From Erodium maritimum (taxonomy: Eukaryota > Streptophyta > Magnoliopsida > Geraniales > Geraniaceae), in NCBI GenBank assembly GCA_963921825.1, contig OY997588.1, positions 14,026,001 through 14,090,000 of the forward strand: a stretch of DNA of 64,000 nucleotides. Direction: 5' to 3'. The position numbers and the translations under genes are program-made. A model generated the notes under the pieces. The model was given only the letters and a program-made list of their open reading frames with translations, was not told where the DNA came from and ran no database searches. Shown here one piece after another: positions 10,411 through 22,450 of this stretch; positions within the stretch are counted from its first letter, which is position 1; each line of letters opens with the position of its first letter.

Positions 10411-13400
10411 TCACGCTGCCTGTAGAACTTGACCCCCATCCTTCTCGGGGCTCTTAGCTCCTGACCTTATCACCTTCACTCGAAAACTTGCCTGCACATT
10501 TCCATAACTTTTATATAACTTGCTGTGACTTCTTTGTTAGTATATATACACCAACAAATGAAAGATATGTGACCTTATCAGATCCCAACTCAATCACATC
10601 TGATGGACGGAATCGAGCAGGAAAGTTTGGAGGTAACCTGTAACGCCTCCCCTCGGCACTGCACATATCATAAGTTTACAAAATCAAGGTACACACGCAA
10701 GGAGAAAAAAAGCACTAAAGCTATGTGCAGTGGTTACTTACTCGGTAATCCAGGTTCCATTTTCACTTCTTAGGTCAGTCAGGAAAAATGCACCGCCCTT
10801 GAAGCTGATTTGGGCATGTTTCTTAGAAACCTGAGAGACAATGAGTTTGCTTTCAATAAAACTAGACAGGCAAACATAAGCACGACACAAGGCCTGCTCG
10901 GTTTATTACCCCTGGTAGAGGAATTATGATTGACGCTCCTGGGAAATCCATGTGTGACTCACTCCTGCAAAGCAAAATACACTAATAACTAAATTGGAAC
11001 TTAACTCCTAAATTTAGAGAACATAATGCATAACTTCAGGACTGTTTTGGAAGAATTTCATTTCATTCCTTATGTTGTGATCAATAATCATATGTCATGT
11101 TCCATGCTCGTACTTCTTCAGGAAAGGAAAAGAAAGGCATACCCAACTATGCAAGGTTTGTTTTCATCCCTACTCAAAGAAATTGGTTCTGAAGCACCTC
11201 CCCCATTTCCAATTGGAAACAGAAACCACCTACAACATAATGAGGATGAATACCCATAAACAACTATAAATATTGGCCTGTTTCTTGCAGGCTGCCTCTT
11301 TCTCATTTTGTGAAAGGGGCCTTTATAAAACTTCTCTGATATAAAAAAAACTATAAATATTGCAAGGAAATTCATTCACATACTCTCCGTTGATAGCACG
11401 CTCTAGTTCATCATCGTCTTGAAACCATTGGCGTAGTCGGTCATTTGCCTGCATATATATAATTATATATTATGTCAAAGGGAAATGCATGTGTTTGAAA
11501 TTGTTTCTCATATCAATAAAACACACTAGTGGCAGTTTAGAAATATGACCTTATCAGAGAGTCTGCAAGATGCTGCCCGCCCTTCAAGTTTTGAGCTGCA
11601 AAATTAAAAAGAACCTATCATTTACATTGAACAATGTGGTACAGCTTCATATTATATATGTATACTTGAAATCATGCACACATGTATAGTCACGACAGAG
11701 ATGGACAGCAGTGGTAAGTTGGAGGTGGAGTAACTCAGCACTTCGTCATGTCAAACAATCTTCAAGAATGAAGAGATTAAAAGTTCTATTAAGTTTTTAA
11801 AATGCTGAGCCATAATTGTGTATAAAGAAAACAAATGCTTGAATACTGAATTGTGTAATGCACGATATTAAGAGAAAACTCAAAGATGACACGGGAAAGA
11901 GGAATAAGGAGTTCCCAAGAACAAACCTGTTGCCACCTAAGACCCAACTAAGCATCAAAGGCATCACTGGTTGCATAAATACTCTTCCACCAACTCTTCC
12001 CGGGTGTGGAATACGAAATTTTGTTAAGAACTGCAAACCAGAATATGATTATTACAGACACAAGTAAGTATTTCCATTATAATATAGACTTGTTATACTT
12101 TATTTATTTTCTGCAACTAACAGAACCATACCGATAATGGGCCAAGTCCTACTCCCAAATATGCCTTGTAAGTTGAAGCCATAATTGCAGCAAACCTTGC
12201 CATTCCATGAATAATGGCAACCCGTATCCTCCTAGCACTCTCATAGCTGACCCAATTCAAAATATTGGCAAATAGTTCAGTTGAAGTATTCACTAAGCAT
12301 TAACTTGAGATTAGTTAGCAATATGATTAGCAGTATGATGGAAATATATCGCAGAACATATATATACATCTGCCTTCAGATATAATTACTTGAGATGTTC
12401 CAAACAGATCCTTATATAAGCCTTTCCATGTGTAGAGTTTATGTTACTATGAAATGGATGTGTGGTGTCAAATGTAACAATACAAATACTATTGTGAAAG
12501 AGAAATATGCTACCTCTTTAGAGAAGAAACAACATCCACAGGGGCTCCGGACTTAATGCTTTGGTTCCATGCTTTGTCAATCTCCATTGCAAGTTGGTAG
12601 CCATCCTGTTAACAATGATTCAGAGTCAGCTCATACCACTTTGACTAATACTAGTAATATCTTCTAGTCACCGCCCATGGTTTGAGCATTACAGCTGATG
12701 TATCAGTATGACAGGTACTATATACTACCATATCAGTATAATCGAATAATGAAGATAAACATATAAAACAAGCCAAAAACAACAACTTAGCCATTTCCCC
12801 AATCAATTGGGGTAAAATGATACTTAGTATATGACAGGTACTATATACTACCATATCAGTATAATCGAATAATGAAGATAAACATATAAAACAAGCCAAA
12901 AACAACAACTTAGCCATTTCCCCAATCAATTGGGGTAAAATGATACTTAGTATATGACAGGTACTATATACTACCATATCAGTATAATCGAACAATGAAG
13001 ATAAACATATAAAACAAACCAAAAACAACAACTTAGCCATTTCCCCAATCAATTGGGGTAAAATGATACTTAGTATATATGACATGATCCGGAGTAATAC
13101 ACAAATTAAATCATAATTTAATCAAATACCATGTATCTAAGCTAGAAAAAGCAAGTTACCTCAATAGCCATACACCCCCCTTGGCCCAGATTTGGCTGCA
13201 TAGCATGGACAGAATCTCCAAGTAAGGTCACCCTTCCCCTACCCCATGTGAAAATGGGTGATCGATCATAAATGTCACGTCGAAGAATTGCTTCTTCATC
13301 AGTGGCCTGTAGCAGGTCGATCACATTATCACACCAACCTCCAAATATTTTAAGCAACCTTTCCTTTTTACCTGCCAGAAAATATCAGAAATAGAGAATG

Positions 13401-15391
13401 TTAATCTTTTCTTCTGTTGTCTTTTTTTATGACCAGAGAGAATGTTATCATCAAGAGTGAAGAAGGCACCATGATTGTACCCATGAAATTGTCGTTCATA
13501 ATATTTCTCAACACAGTAATTTTTGAAAGATCTTTCATAAAAGAGCATGCTCTCAATGTTATCCAAACACTTACCGTTAGGACTATCAAGACCACCTGCT
13601 GGTTCCTTGTAAAATCCATACCACTGCATCTTTCCTCCACCCACATCTGAAGAAACAAAGTATTGCTTGTGGCCCAAAAATACCCGATACCCAACAGTTT
13701 CAATATCAGCAGGCACGTAATCAGCAATGCCAGTATAACAAGTGTAGCCGGAGTAGGAAGCCTCATCTAGCCCAAACAAGTTCTTCCTCACCTGTTCGCA
13801 AGGGATAGCCGATTTGAGATTTAGAAGGAAAAGAAATTCAAGAGACAAATTTGTTAGATCATCATCACCATTTGTAATATACCTTTGACCATATCCCATC
13901 AGCTCCAACCAGAAGGTCACCTTCATAACGTTGTCCATTGTCCAGCGTCACAGTAACCTAAGTTTGTGCAATGCAATAGTACCAAAGGAAAAACATTTCC
14001 ACATCAATGGTAAAATTAAACAACTATTATGCCACAAACAATAAATCAGTTTATCAAGTGCATATTCCAAATAGAAAGTAACAGAACATTATGATCCTCC
14101 CATTCTCAATAACATGTTTTCAAGGTCAACACCAACCAATTACCTTTGTTCCATCATCCTCAAAATTAACAACGTTGCTGCCATTCATTATGATATCTTC
14201 CCCAACAGAAGTAGCTAGAATTTGCTGAAGAGTCATTCGACTAATAACTCGTGTGACTGGAAGTCCACGTTCTGCTGCTGGAGTGAATGTATCAAACTTG
14301 ACATACCTGATAACAAACTACATGTCATGTGCTGACTCAAATATTTACAACCCATATCTTCAGACATTGAAGTAATAATAAAAACTTGAACAGTTTTTCA
14401 GTTAAATGCGGAAATTTCTTCACTAGAAATTAGAACAAACTGTAAGTGGACACCATCACCATCACCATAACAAGTCATTTCCTGAATAATATTTGAGGTT
14501 TGCTAGAGTGGCTGATTACACAAGGTCCCTCAGTTGTGAGGTATGGGGAGGGTTATTATGTATGTTAGTACCATTGTCAATAGCATCCTGTGTTACTAAC
14601 CTACTAAAAAAGTCAACATAGATTTTTGACTCTATCTTGTACAACCTTAAATCTACCTTTAAATATATGACATGAAAATCCTAAACTTCCCAAATTGTAA
14701 ATATGGGATCATAGCTCATAAAAAAGTCAATAATTGAAATTAGGCTTGTGCATCACAGGTTGATGCCTAGCAATGATAATCTGAAAAGGGTTGTTACTTG
14801 CTAGCTAACATATATTCATCATAAATCAAACAAATGAATTTAAAATGACCAATAATAGTTCAAAATCCAAAACGAATTCACTCACCAAGAACCAGAGATT
14901 CCATCAACGAGCCCGTTGATCCTGTCGCCGGTTACGCACCCGACTTTCATGACTTCATCGGCAACCTCCTCATCTATGGCTTCGAGAGCAGCCAAAGCAT
15001 TACTCTGTATCTGAATTGGACCCCTGTATTGGCCTTCCCCTCTTACAGCACTCAAATCCCGCTCGAACACCTTCACATCAAACCCTTTCTTCTTCGCCGC
15101 CAGTGCAAAAACCAACCCCCCGATCCCGCCCCCGGCAACAAGTATCCGGAGCTTCTTCTCCGGGGATCGATTCACATCGGGCCCACCACCTTCCTGAACC
15201 ACCGGAGCCTCCGTCACCGCCGCTTTCACCACATGGGTCGATCTCTTGATCTGACAGCAGGTTCTGGCTCTGAGCTGACATCCATGGTGGGTATTGGGGT
15301 AGAAATCTACTGGGAAGTCCTTGGAAACGGCAATAGGGAAAAGGGTCTTTGAAAAAACGGTGCTGGAGAGGTTGATTGAAGTTGAGGCCAT
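10411..15391 (-). CDS. ZEP: Zeaxanthin epoxidase, chloroplastic
   Basis: An FAD monooxygenase of the plastid that converts zeaxanthin via antheraxanthin to violaxanthin, feeding the xanthophyll cycle and abscisic acid synthesis. I traced 15 exons with GT/AG borders, in transcript order: 15391-14886, 14306-14144, 13957-13883, 13791-13575, 13371-13160, 12605-12514, 12246-12132, 12030-11927, 11595-11550, 11448-11384, 11229-11143, 10964-10910, 10830-10742, 10658-10574, 10491-10411. They sum to 1992 bases, 663 aa, matching the usual length of about 660-670, with every exon phase consistent and no internal stop. Residues 1 to about 55 form a serine/threonine-rich transit peptide. The Rossmann GGGIGG lies at 87-92. 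GADGIWSKVRKNLFG spans exons 3-4, and the second FAD motif GDSVHAMQPNLGQGG is in exon 5. A C-terminal FHA domain is spread over exons 11-15, ending LQAA. The gene appears functional. Confidence 0.97.
12708..13076. repeat. Three tandem 123-bp repeats in ZEP intron 5
   Basis: Three nearly identical 123-bp units start at 12708, 12831 and 12954. Each contains CCCCAATCAATTGGGG, a short palindrome seen in common plant dispersed repeats. They lie in the intron between exons 5 and 6 and do not touch the splice sites. Because 123 is divisible by three, they create a spurious repetitive open frame on the minus strand. Confidence 0.97.
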
Positions 15392-15471
15392 TCTTCACCA
15401 GCCAGCTGAAGGTGAAGAAGGGGGTTGGTTCTACGATGCCGTGGCGAGGGACTAGGGAGGAGCAAAGATGT

Positions 15472-15480
15472 GTTTATAGT
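15472..15480 (-). promoter_or_regulatory. TATA box of ZEP
   Basis: On the minus strand the sequence reads CTATAAACA, about 80 bp upstream of the ZEP ATG at 15391. It predicts a transcription start near 15445. A CCAAT-like ATTGGCCC (about 15510) and an ACACGTC element (about 15550) lie further upstream. Confidence 0.6.
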
Positions 15481-15599
15481 GGAAGTGGGTGGTGGGGTAG
15501 AAGAGATTTTGGGCCAATAGAAGGAAGAATAGTGGTGCTCATCGATATGGAGATTTGAAGACGTGTGGCACTTCCATGGCGTCCCACCCAATCGTCGAG

Positions 15600-16019
15600 A
15601 AATGGAAATATCTATGACAACTGAAGTTTCTGTGGTGCTGGTTAAATTCTTTCCTTTTCTTCATTTCCTTGCAATATTCTCCATCTGTGTTTATGTCCAG
15701 CCTCGTACTATTTTCTCCCTTTTCAGGGATATCTATAAATACTCTTAATTGTCGGTATTTTATTAATTTATTCTTCAACATTAAAAAGACTGTACAAATT
15801 CATGTTTTGTCTGAAATAAAAAATGGTTAACTAACGTGTAATAGCCCTTACATATAATCAAATCAACAAAACATGATAGTAATATCTAGATGGGAGGCTC
15901 TACGTCATCCGATAAATAAATCGAGTTTAATCCGAATTTTCATTAAAAAAAAAGATTGATGATTAGTAGAATTCTGAGGTTGTGTGGATTAAGGATCCGG
16001 GTCTCCACATTACGAATTT
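15600..16019. other. ZEP upstream region with a LINE-like tail
   Basis: No gene. At about 15893-15952 a GGGAGGCTC...TTTTCATTAAAAAAAAA stretch looks like a short 5'-truncated LINE 3' end with poly(A) on the plus strand. I found no target duplication for it. Confidence 0.4.
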
Positions 16020-16369
16020 TAAGAGCATGTACAATGAAAAAGCTTGGATGTGAGGCTTGGATGCTGACTATAAAAAATAGTGGGACTCATGACTCAAGAT
16101 AAGCTGTGTTTTACAATGTGAGGCTTGGATTGTTAGTGGATGCTGACTAGATACTGAGTGATTAATTAATTAATATTTTGCTGTTTTATTTAATTTTTTA
16201 TCAAAACAGTTTACATTATATAAAATTGAAAAAAATCTGAAAAAACGAAACAATGATAATAAAAAATAATAATCAAGTAACTTAAAACTGATAATTTTAT
16301 TTATTCTCAAATAGGAGCATCAAGTACAAAAGACTAATCGTTGGGATTGAAACTAGCTTCATATAGGCC

Positions 16370-16707
16370 TCATAAGTGCTCAATAAGATCATTTTGAAGT
16401 TGCTTGTGGGTCTGATGACTTGTGACACTATGTTGAGCATCCACTCGTTGTCGGTATTGCAATGGCGCTCCTCGGTGCCATCGTTCCGGTGGTGTCCAAT
16501 TCGGCATTTCTGGATGTTGCTCGTACAATAACTCTTCATCTCCGTATTCGTATCGGTCGCGTTCATCCTCTACAATCATGTTGTGTAGAATGATGCAAGT
16601 GTGCATGATATCAGCCAAAGTGTGTTTGCTCCAAACACGAGCGGGACGGGAAATGTATGCCACCTTACTTGAAGTACTCTAAAATCTCTTTCAATATCTT
16701 TCCGATT
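16370..16707 (-). pseudogene. Harbinger transposase C-terminal remnant (Plant_tran / HARBI1-like)
   Basis: On the minus strand NRKDIERDFRVLQVRW is followed, after a frame change near 16650, by TLADIMHTCIILHNMIVEDE and DLIEHL. This is the C-terminal DDE-region signature of plant PIF/Harbinger transposases (the RK-D-ER-FGVLQ-R block, then the IILHNMIVEDER block). The rest of the transposase is missing and the frames are broken, so it cannot be active. Confidence 0.9.
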
Positions 16708-16834
16708 GAAAGGAGTGGGGGTATTTATAGGGTTAAAATGCATGAATTTTGAATTAAAAAAAATGCAGTTGTTACGCAACGGTCGAAACACGTGGCACGT
16801 CCTGATTGGGCGGTAGAGGGACGCGGGCCGTGGG

Positions 16835-19767
16835 TGTAAAGACCGGCAAATTAATTTGGGGTAATCTTTTGCAAAACGAAACATTGAAGTAAGTCTTTGC
16901 AAACAAGATGTTTAAAGAGAGAAATCAAAACAAAAGGGGGAAAGAGCATATTGGATCAGTCGGGGAGTGGGCCTGCTCGGGCCCAATTGTTGTTTAACGC
17001 AGGCCCAAGCCAATCAGACGCGAAGCCGGCCCAGCAACCCATTTTTAAACGGGTGAAACCCTAGCTTCGGGTACTGTTCACGGCCGCCCCACTTCTCCCC
17101 TCGTCTCTCGACTTCGTCTCTCCCATCTCAGCTCTCTCTCCCTCACGCTCGACATCTTGTCGGAGCAACGAACACCACCTCTTCCTCACCTGACTTTCCC
17201 CATCCACCCGTCCGTCACCTTCACCAGGAGCCGCTCACGAAGCCTTGACACCGTGTTGGAGCAGCTCGCTCCGAGTCGTTGTGCCGAGCTCGAGCGACGC
17301 CGGCGACGGCAAATCAGCCCAGATTCGTGCTAAATCCTGTCACGCGGTGCGCCCCCGACCTCTACCTGCTCGGAAATTCCTCGGGTTGGTTTGTTTTGGA
17401 CTGGAGCTGTTGGAACGACGACGACGAGCTCCCATCCCTGTCAGATCTGGACGGAAACCCACACCCGCGACCTCTCCTCTTGTCCCCGTCGTCCTTGCCA
17501 CCGTCAAGCACCTTTGCCCGACTCACCTGACGCCGTATGCGGTGGCCGGAATCGCGCCGGCTCGTCGGAGCTGAGTACAGCTCAGGTTTGGGTCTGAGCA
17601 GGCCTTGTGCCAGGTTCTGATTTTGGGCCGGATGGCTGGGCCTTGAGGTCTGTTGGTTAGACTTGGATCGACAACTTTGGGTCGGGCCCTGATCTGGATG
17701 GGTTCTGGAACCGGACTCGGATCCGGGTCTGGAATCGGGTCTGGACTGGGTCTGGTTCAGGTTTTGGGTCGGATCCGGGTCAACCCGGTTTCAAAGAAAA
17801 ATGTTTTAAAAATCAGATTTAATTAATGGATTTAATTAATTCAAGGTGAGAAATTAAAAGATAATTTTGGTTAAATCAGTGGACCTTTGGACAACTATTA
17901 GTTTTGATTTGGACGTTTTCTTTGTCAAACCTAAACGGGACTTCGCCCGAGCACAAGGGCTTGGACCCGAGCTAGAAGAACGAAGATCACGCCGGAACCC
18001 GTGTGAAGAACAGAGTTGTGATCACTCGAGCTTTTCATCAGAGTTTATTAGAGGAAGACCGCAAGGTAGGGAAAGTCTTAATTTCTTAATTAACGCTTAG
18101 TATGCATGATTAGGATAATAAAATCGGAAAGGTCTTAGAATTGCCTATAGGATGCGAATAACTAGAATAATCGTATTTCAATTACTAATAAATGGATGAG
18201 TCTAGTATGCATGTTTAGGACGATGACAATTAGTGAAGTGTGCTTTCAATACTTGGGAAATTGATTTACTGGTAGAGAGGCTGTGAAGAGCTCTCGGATT
18301 AGTTGTGTGCTAGGTTCACATGTTTGGTTGCTAATTGCTCGGTTAACTTAAGAGTCTAATGAAATTAGATTATCTCGTATGATTGAATGCTATTTTGTTC
18401 GTTCACATGATGATTGATTGGTTGAATGCATACTTGGTTGATTGAGCGTTTATGTTGATATAATTGTTGGTTGAACGGATGATCGAGTATGACTAGTTGT
18501 GCCAAAGGGGTACAATCAGGTGATCGATGTACCGATGGTTAATGACAGGTAAGTGTACGGTAAGTATGAAATGGTGTTGGTTGTCTAGGTTGTGATGAAA
18601 GTGTGTTCCGACGTGTGTTGCTTGATGGATGAATGAAATGCTTGTTCCTTTATTCTTATTATTGAATGTATGCTCGTTTATTGGTTTGTCTGTTTGTTTG
18701 CTTGGTTTGGTACTACACCGGGGGGGGGGGGGGTAATCCGGTGCCGTTGTGGTGGTTGGAGTTGGACATATACAGTGAGATATGGACTGAGTATTGGAGC
18801 CTGAGGGTATTGGTTATTGGATATTACGAGAGTTGATTATTGGCAGATCTTGCGGGATATTATTGATTATTGGCAGATCCTATGGGATAGATAGATTGAT
18901 TATGAGCAGGTCCTGCGGGATATTTATTGATTATTGGCAGATCCTGCGGGATATATAGATTGATTATGAGCAGATCATGCGGGATATTTATTGATTATCG
19001 GCAGATCCTGCGGGATATTATTGACTATTGGCAGATCCTGCGGGATGTATAGATTGATTATGAGCAGATCCTGTGGGATATTATTTGGGTAAGTTCTTGA
19101 GAGATGGTTACTAAGGTTTCACCCAAGGATGTGTGTCCCAGTGGAGCACTACCTTGGTTCCCTATGACATAAGGTCCTTTGGAGGCATTTCTGGGAATCC
19201 CGATGATAAGCGCCCATTTGGGATTGTTTCCGGTGCCCCGACGCATGTGCTTCCTCTGGACCGAGGGAAAATCTGATATGATATGGATACTCTGGTGGAT
19301 CGGAATGTGGGAACCGATGTGATCCCAGAATCTATCCATGGATCGAAGGCTTGAGAAAGCGAGTGGTTGGCAAGATATTGATTATTCCCATTTTTACTAT
19401 TATTGATCCGTTAAAGTATTTATTATGAACTTCTTTGAAGTTACTGTCATCTTTGAAGAAGCGATGTTATTTCATCACAACGGATTCCATAACTTTTCTT
19501 TGATTAATAGTTTTTACTTGTTCCCAGTGTGATGTGTTTCTATTTTATTATAATGTTCTCCATCTATTCTCTGGGAAGTTATCGTTATCCTTGAGAATGC
19601 ACTATTGATATTGTTACTTCTTATTTGTTTATTACATCCTTTGGTCTAAGGGTTTTAAATACTTTTGTGGCATCGAATTAAAACAGTTTTAATATTAAAC
19701 TTGGAGACTAAGGTCATTTACGATTTTCCCTACTGAGCGTAAGCTCACCCCTATGTGTTTATCTATT
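16835..19767 (+). repeat. 5' LTR, missing its 3' terminal part
   Basis: It matches the 3' LTR over most of its length. It keeps about 150 bp (around 19440-19590) that the 3' LTR has lost. It stops short at about 19765, shortly after the conserved TGAGC-GTAA-GCTCA hairpin (19734-19747), where the 3' LTR continues for about 270 bp to its GTGACA end. The loss abuts the primer site directly. A run of 14 G lies at 18720-18733. Confidence 0.9.
18838..19080. repeat. Tandem repeat inside 5' LTR
   Basis: About eight imperfect units of roughly 30 bp built around GATTATTGGCAGATCCTGCG or GATTATGAGCAGATCCTGCG. The same array is present in the 3' LTR and in the solo LTR at 43819-46794, so it is an inherited part of this LTR family. 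Confidence 0.9.
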
Positions 19768-19780
19768 TGGTATCAGAGCC
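19768..19780 (+). other. Primer binding site (initiator Met-tRNA)
   Basis: TGGTATCAGAGCC is the standard plant retrotransposon primer site, complementary to the 3' end of initiator methionine tRNA. It directly follows the shortened 5' LTR. Confidence 0.92.
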
Positions 19781-20416
19781 TGGTTTCATTTGAAACAGGT
19801 TAAATTTTGAACTGTTTTCAAAACCTCGGACCAACGTCAATTAGGTGGGTAGAGTTAGGAGGTCTAAGTCGTGTGCTCAGTAACACAAGTGAAAATGTCT
19901 GATGCGTAGAGTGGGAACGACACAAATCTTGATTAACGAGCAATTGAATCTCTTTATTACGATGGTTACATCGCTTGATTGAGATCCTTACCCCATTGAC
20001 TGTAAGGTACAGTGATCGGTGAAGCCGAATGGTTGAGATCGGTATTGGATTAACGAGCAATGATCGAACCGTGATAAACTGGTCGTTGAGTAAATTATTT
20101 GTTAAGTGTATTACCACTGTGATTGGTCGTTTCATGATTGATAAGATTGAAAGGGTTGATTTATTGAAGTGTATCGAGGTGTGAACTTATTGAAGTGTTG
20201 ACTGCGAGATTTATTGAAGGGTTAAGAGGTTAAGGTGTTGAATGGTTGAAACGTTGACTTGGTTGGTACTTTGACCGATATTTAAGGAATTAAAACTGAG
20301 ATGATAATCCAACTGGGATGAGATTTGGGAAAGGAGTAGAACTCGTGTATTCTTGCGCCCTTTTTAAGTGTATTATGTCCATTCCGAGGCTCCATGATCC
20401 GGAAAGACTCGTTCCA

Positions 20417-20540
20417 TCCTATGCTTCGTGATACGGGATTGGTTTTACTCCTATGCTTCGTGATACGGGATTGGTTTTTACTCCCATGCTTCGTGATACG
20501 GGACTGGTTACATCCCTATGCTTCGTGATACGGGAAGACT
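20417..20540. repeat. Four tandem 32-bp repeats in the element interior
   Basis: Four copies of a unit containing ATGCTTCGTGATACGGGA, spaced about 32-33 bp apart, in the long untranslated stretch between the primer site and gag. Confidence 0.92.
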
Positions 20541-21657
20541 GAGCCGATGATGCTCCGACACCATACCTTACTGTACTATTCTAATGCTGCGTGTTCTAGA
20601 GTGATGAAAAGTTAGTTGTGAAATTGTTGATTTGTGTGAGTGATAACCGTCATTTAAGAATTAAAGTTGAGACTAATAATGAGTTATTTGCTAAGACTCA
20701 CGTGGGTTACTTATGGTGTTCAAGTTGTTGTATATTTGAGTTGTTTCGTGTGCACCTTCGGGTAGGACTCTGTGTATAGGTTATTATAAATTGTCCCGCT
20801 TAAGCGGATGGTTAGAGGAAAATACAAACGGGTCATGCCAGATTTTCGGTAGAAACTGAAGTGTTTGCACTATCACGGGCTGACTCAGGGGCGCCACTGT
20901 AGTCGAGCGTGATAGAGGGATGTCAAGTGGTTACAACGAGATTCGGGGACGCCTAAATCAGGTTGTAATGACGTGAGATCGACATGAATGTTATAAGAGA
21001 AAAGTAAGGAATTGAGATTATGGGAAAAGGTTAAGGACATAAATTGTGAAATTTATCGTGTTGCGATTCTAGACCCTAGTGTTGGGAAGAGACCCAATTG
21101 AGGGGTATACTTGTTGCTTCGCGAATTGTGTAAATTGATTGAGATTGTTCCTCCTATAGGAGTTGATTGATTGATTGAACACCGTTGATTGCTGTTGTGA
21201 GACGCACTAAGTTGCGGCCGTTTCTGCCTATATATATATATATATATCTACTGAGCCAGGTGCGGTGGGTCTTGTATGATCTTTGTGGGACACGCGTGGA
21301 CGTCCTTGTGTTTTGATCGAACCGGTTGTTCTAAACGAAACTTCGTACTAGCGATCCAAGCGGGATCCCTTTAAGACGCTTGAGAACGTCCCTTTTGATA
21401 AATCGAACCACTTGAGTTTTATTGAATTTCGAGCACTTACGTTTTAATGCAACAAGTACACGAGGTGCCCCGTGTTTACAGTCCGAGAGGGACCAGGAGT
21501 CGCCCCGCTGTGGGGCAGAGCCAGTTACCAGCCGTTAGTCTGACAGGGACAGCAAGCACCAGGGTGCGGCTTCCACAGAGCACCAGAGTTTTGAGGTAGA
21601 CTTGTAGGGTCACCATCGAGCGTTCTCCCAGTCGCAGAGTCGACTCAGGCGACCACT

Positions 21658-22450
21658 ATGGATCAGACGGTTCGCGCAGTACCAGCAGCGCTCAGTGCTC
21701 TACAGGAGACAGCAGTACAGGCACCAGAGTCCGTGCCTACGGCCGACGCCGTCATTATCAAGAGGCCATGCCAGATGCACAACAACACGGCCAGACTCTC
21801 AGAAATTTTCGGAGGTTGAGTACGCCAATCAATCCCGGGGGTTCAGACCCCGAGGCAGCTGTATTATGGTTGGAGTGGAGGACCCGCAACTTTGTTACTT
21901 CGAGAGTATTCGGATAGTCATCAGAGAATGTACAGGTCAGGGTTGGAGGTGACCTTTAGCTGTTCATTAGATTGTTCCTGGAACAATATCTTTCCCTCGA
22001 TCCATTCGAGAGGACCAACACCAGTGGTTGTTTAATATGCAGCAGAGATGGTTGTCCGTCTCAAAGTATGAGGCAGGGTTCACGGTCTTGTGCCGCTTCG
22101 CGCCGAGACGGGCGAACCGAGGAGAGACGCCACAGACGTTCGAGAGAGGACTTCCCCCGTCGGTCGCAGATCAAGTTGTTACCCTCAGAATGAGGATTTT
22201 CTGCACTAGTAGATCAGGCGCTAGCCGTCGAGAAGCACCTTCAGAAGACCGCCGGAGCGCAGAAGAACAGGCCAAGACCGAGTGGCTTCTTAAGGCCGTC
22301 AAGGAGTTGCAATACTAAGAGACAGAGGAACTCAAGATTGTTTCAACCACAGACCCAGTCTAGTGAGACACGACGGGTTAGTGCAGCAGCGTCAATTGGA
22401 CCTGCCCCGGTGGTACAGTTTTGTCCTTCGTGCAAATAGTTGGACTTCTG
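21658..22450 (+). pseudogene. Retrotransposon gag remnant
   Basis: An ATG at 21658 opens a gag-like N-terminus. After frame changes, 22028-22200 encodes the Ty3-type gag core pattern (W-x3-SVSKYEAGF, LCRFAP, then FERGLPPSVADQVVTLR). A lysine- and glutamine-rich linker follows, then a degraded zinc-knuckle region near 22420 (only CPSC is still readable). Frame breaks make it non-functional. It identifies the element as Ty3 type, and no pol domain follows. Confidence 0.8.

Noticed and set aside
12651-13085. 144-codon frame with repeated hydrophobic peptides in the ZEP intron
   Set aside because: It only reflects the 123-bp tandem repeat, whose length is a multiple of three.
20417-20540. CRISPR-like array
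   Set aside because: Four adjoining tandem repeats without spacers, inside a plant retrotransposon.
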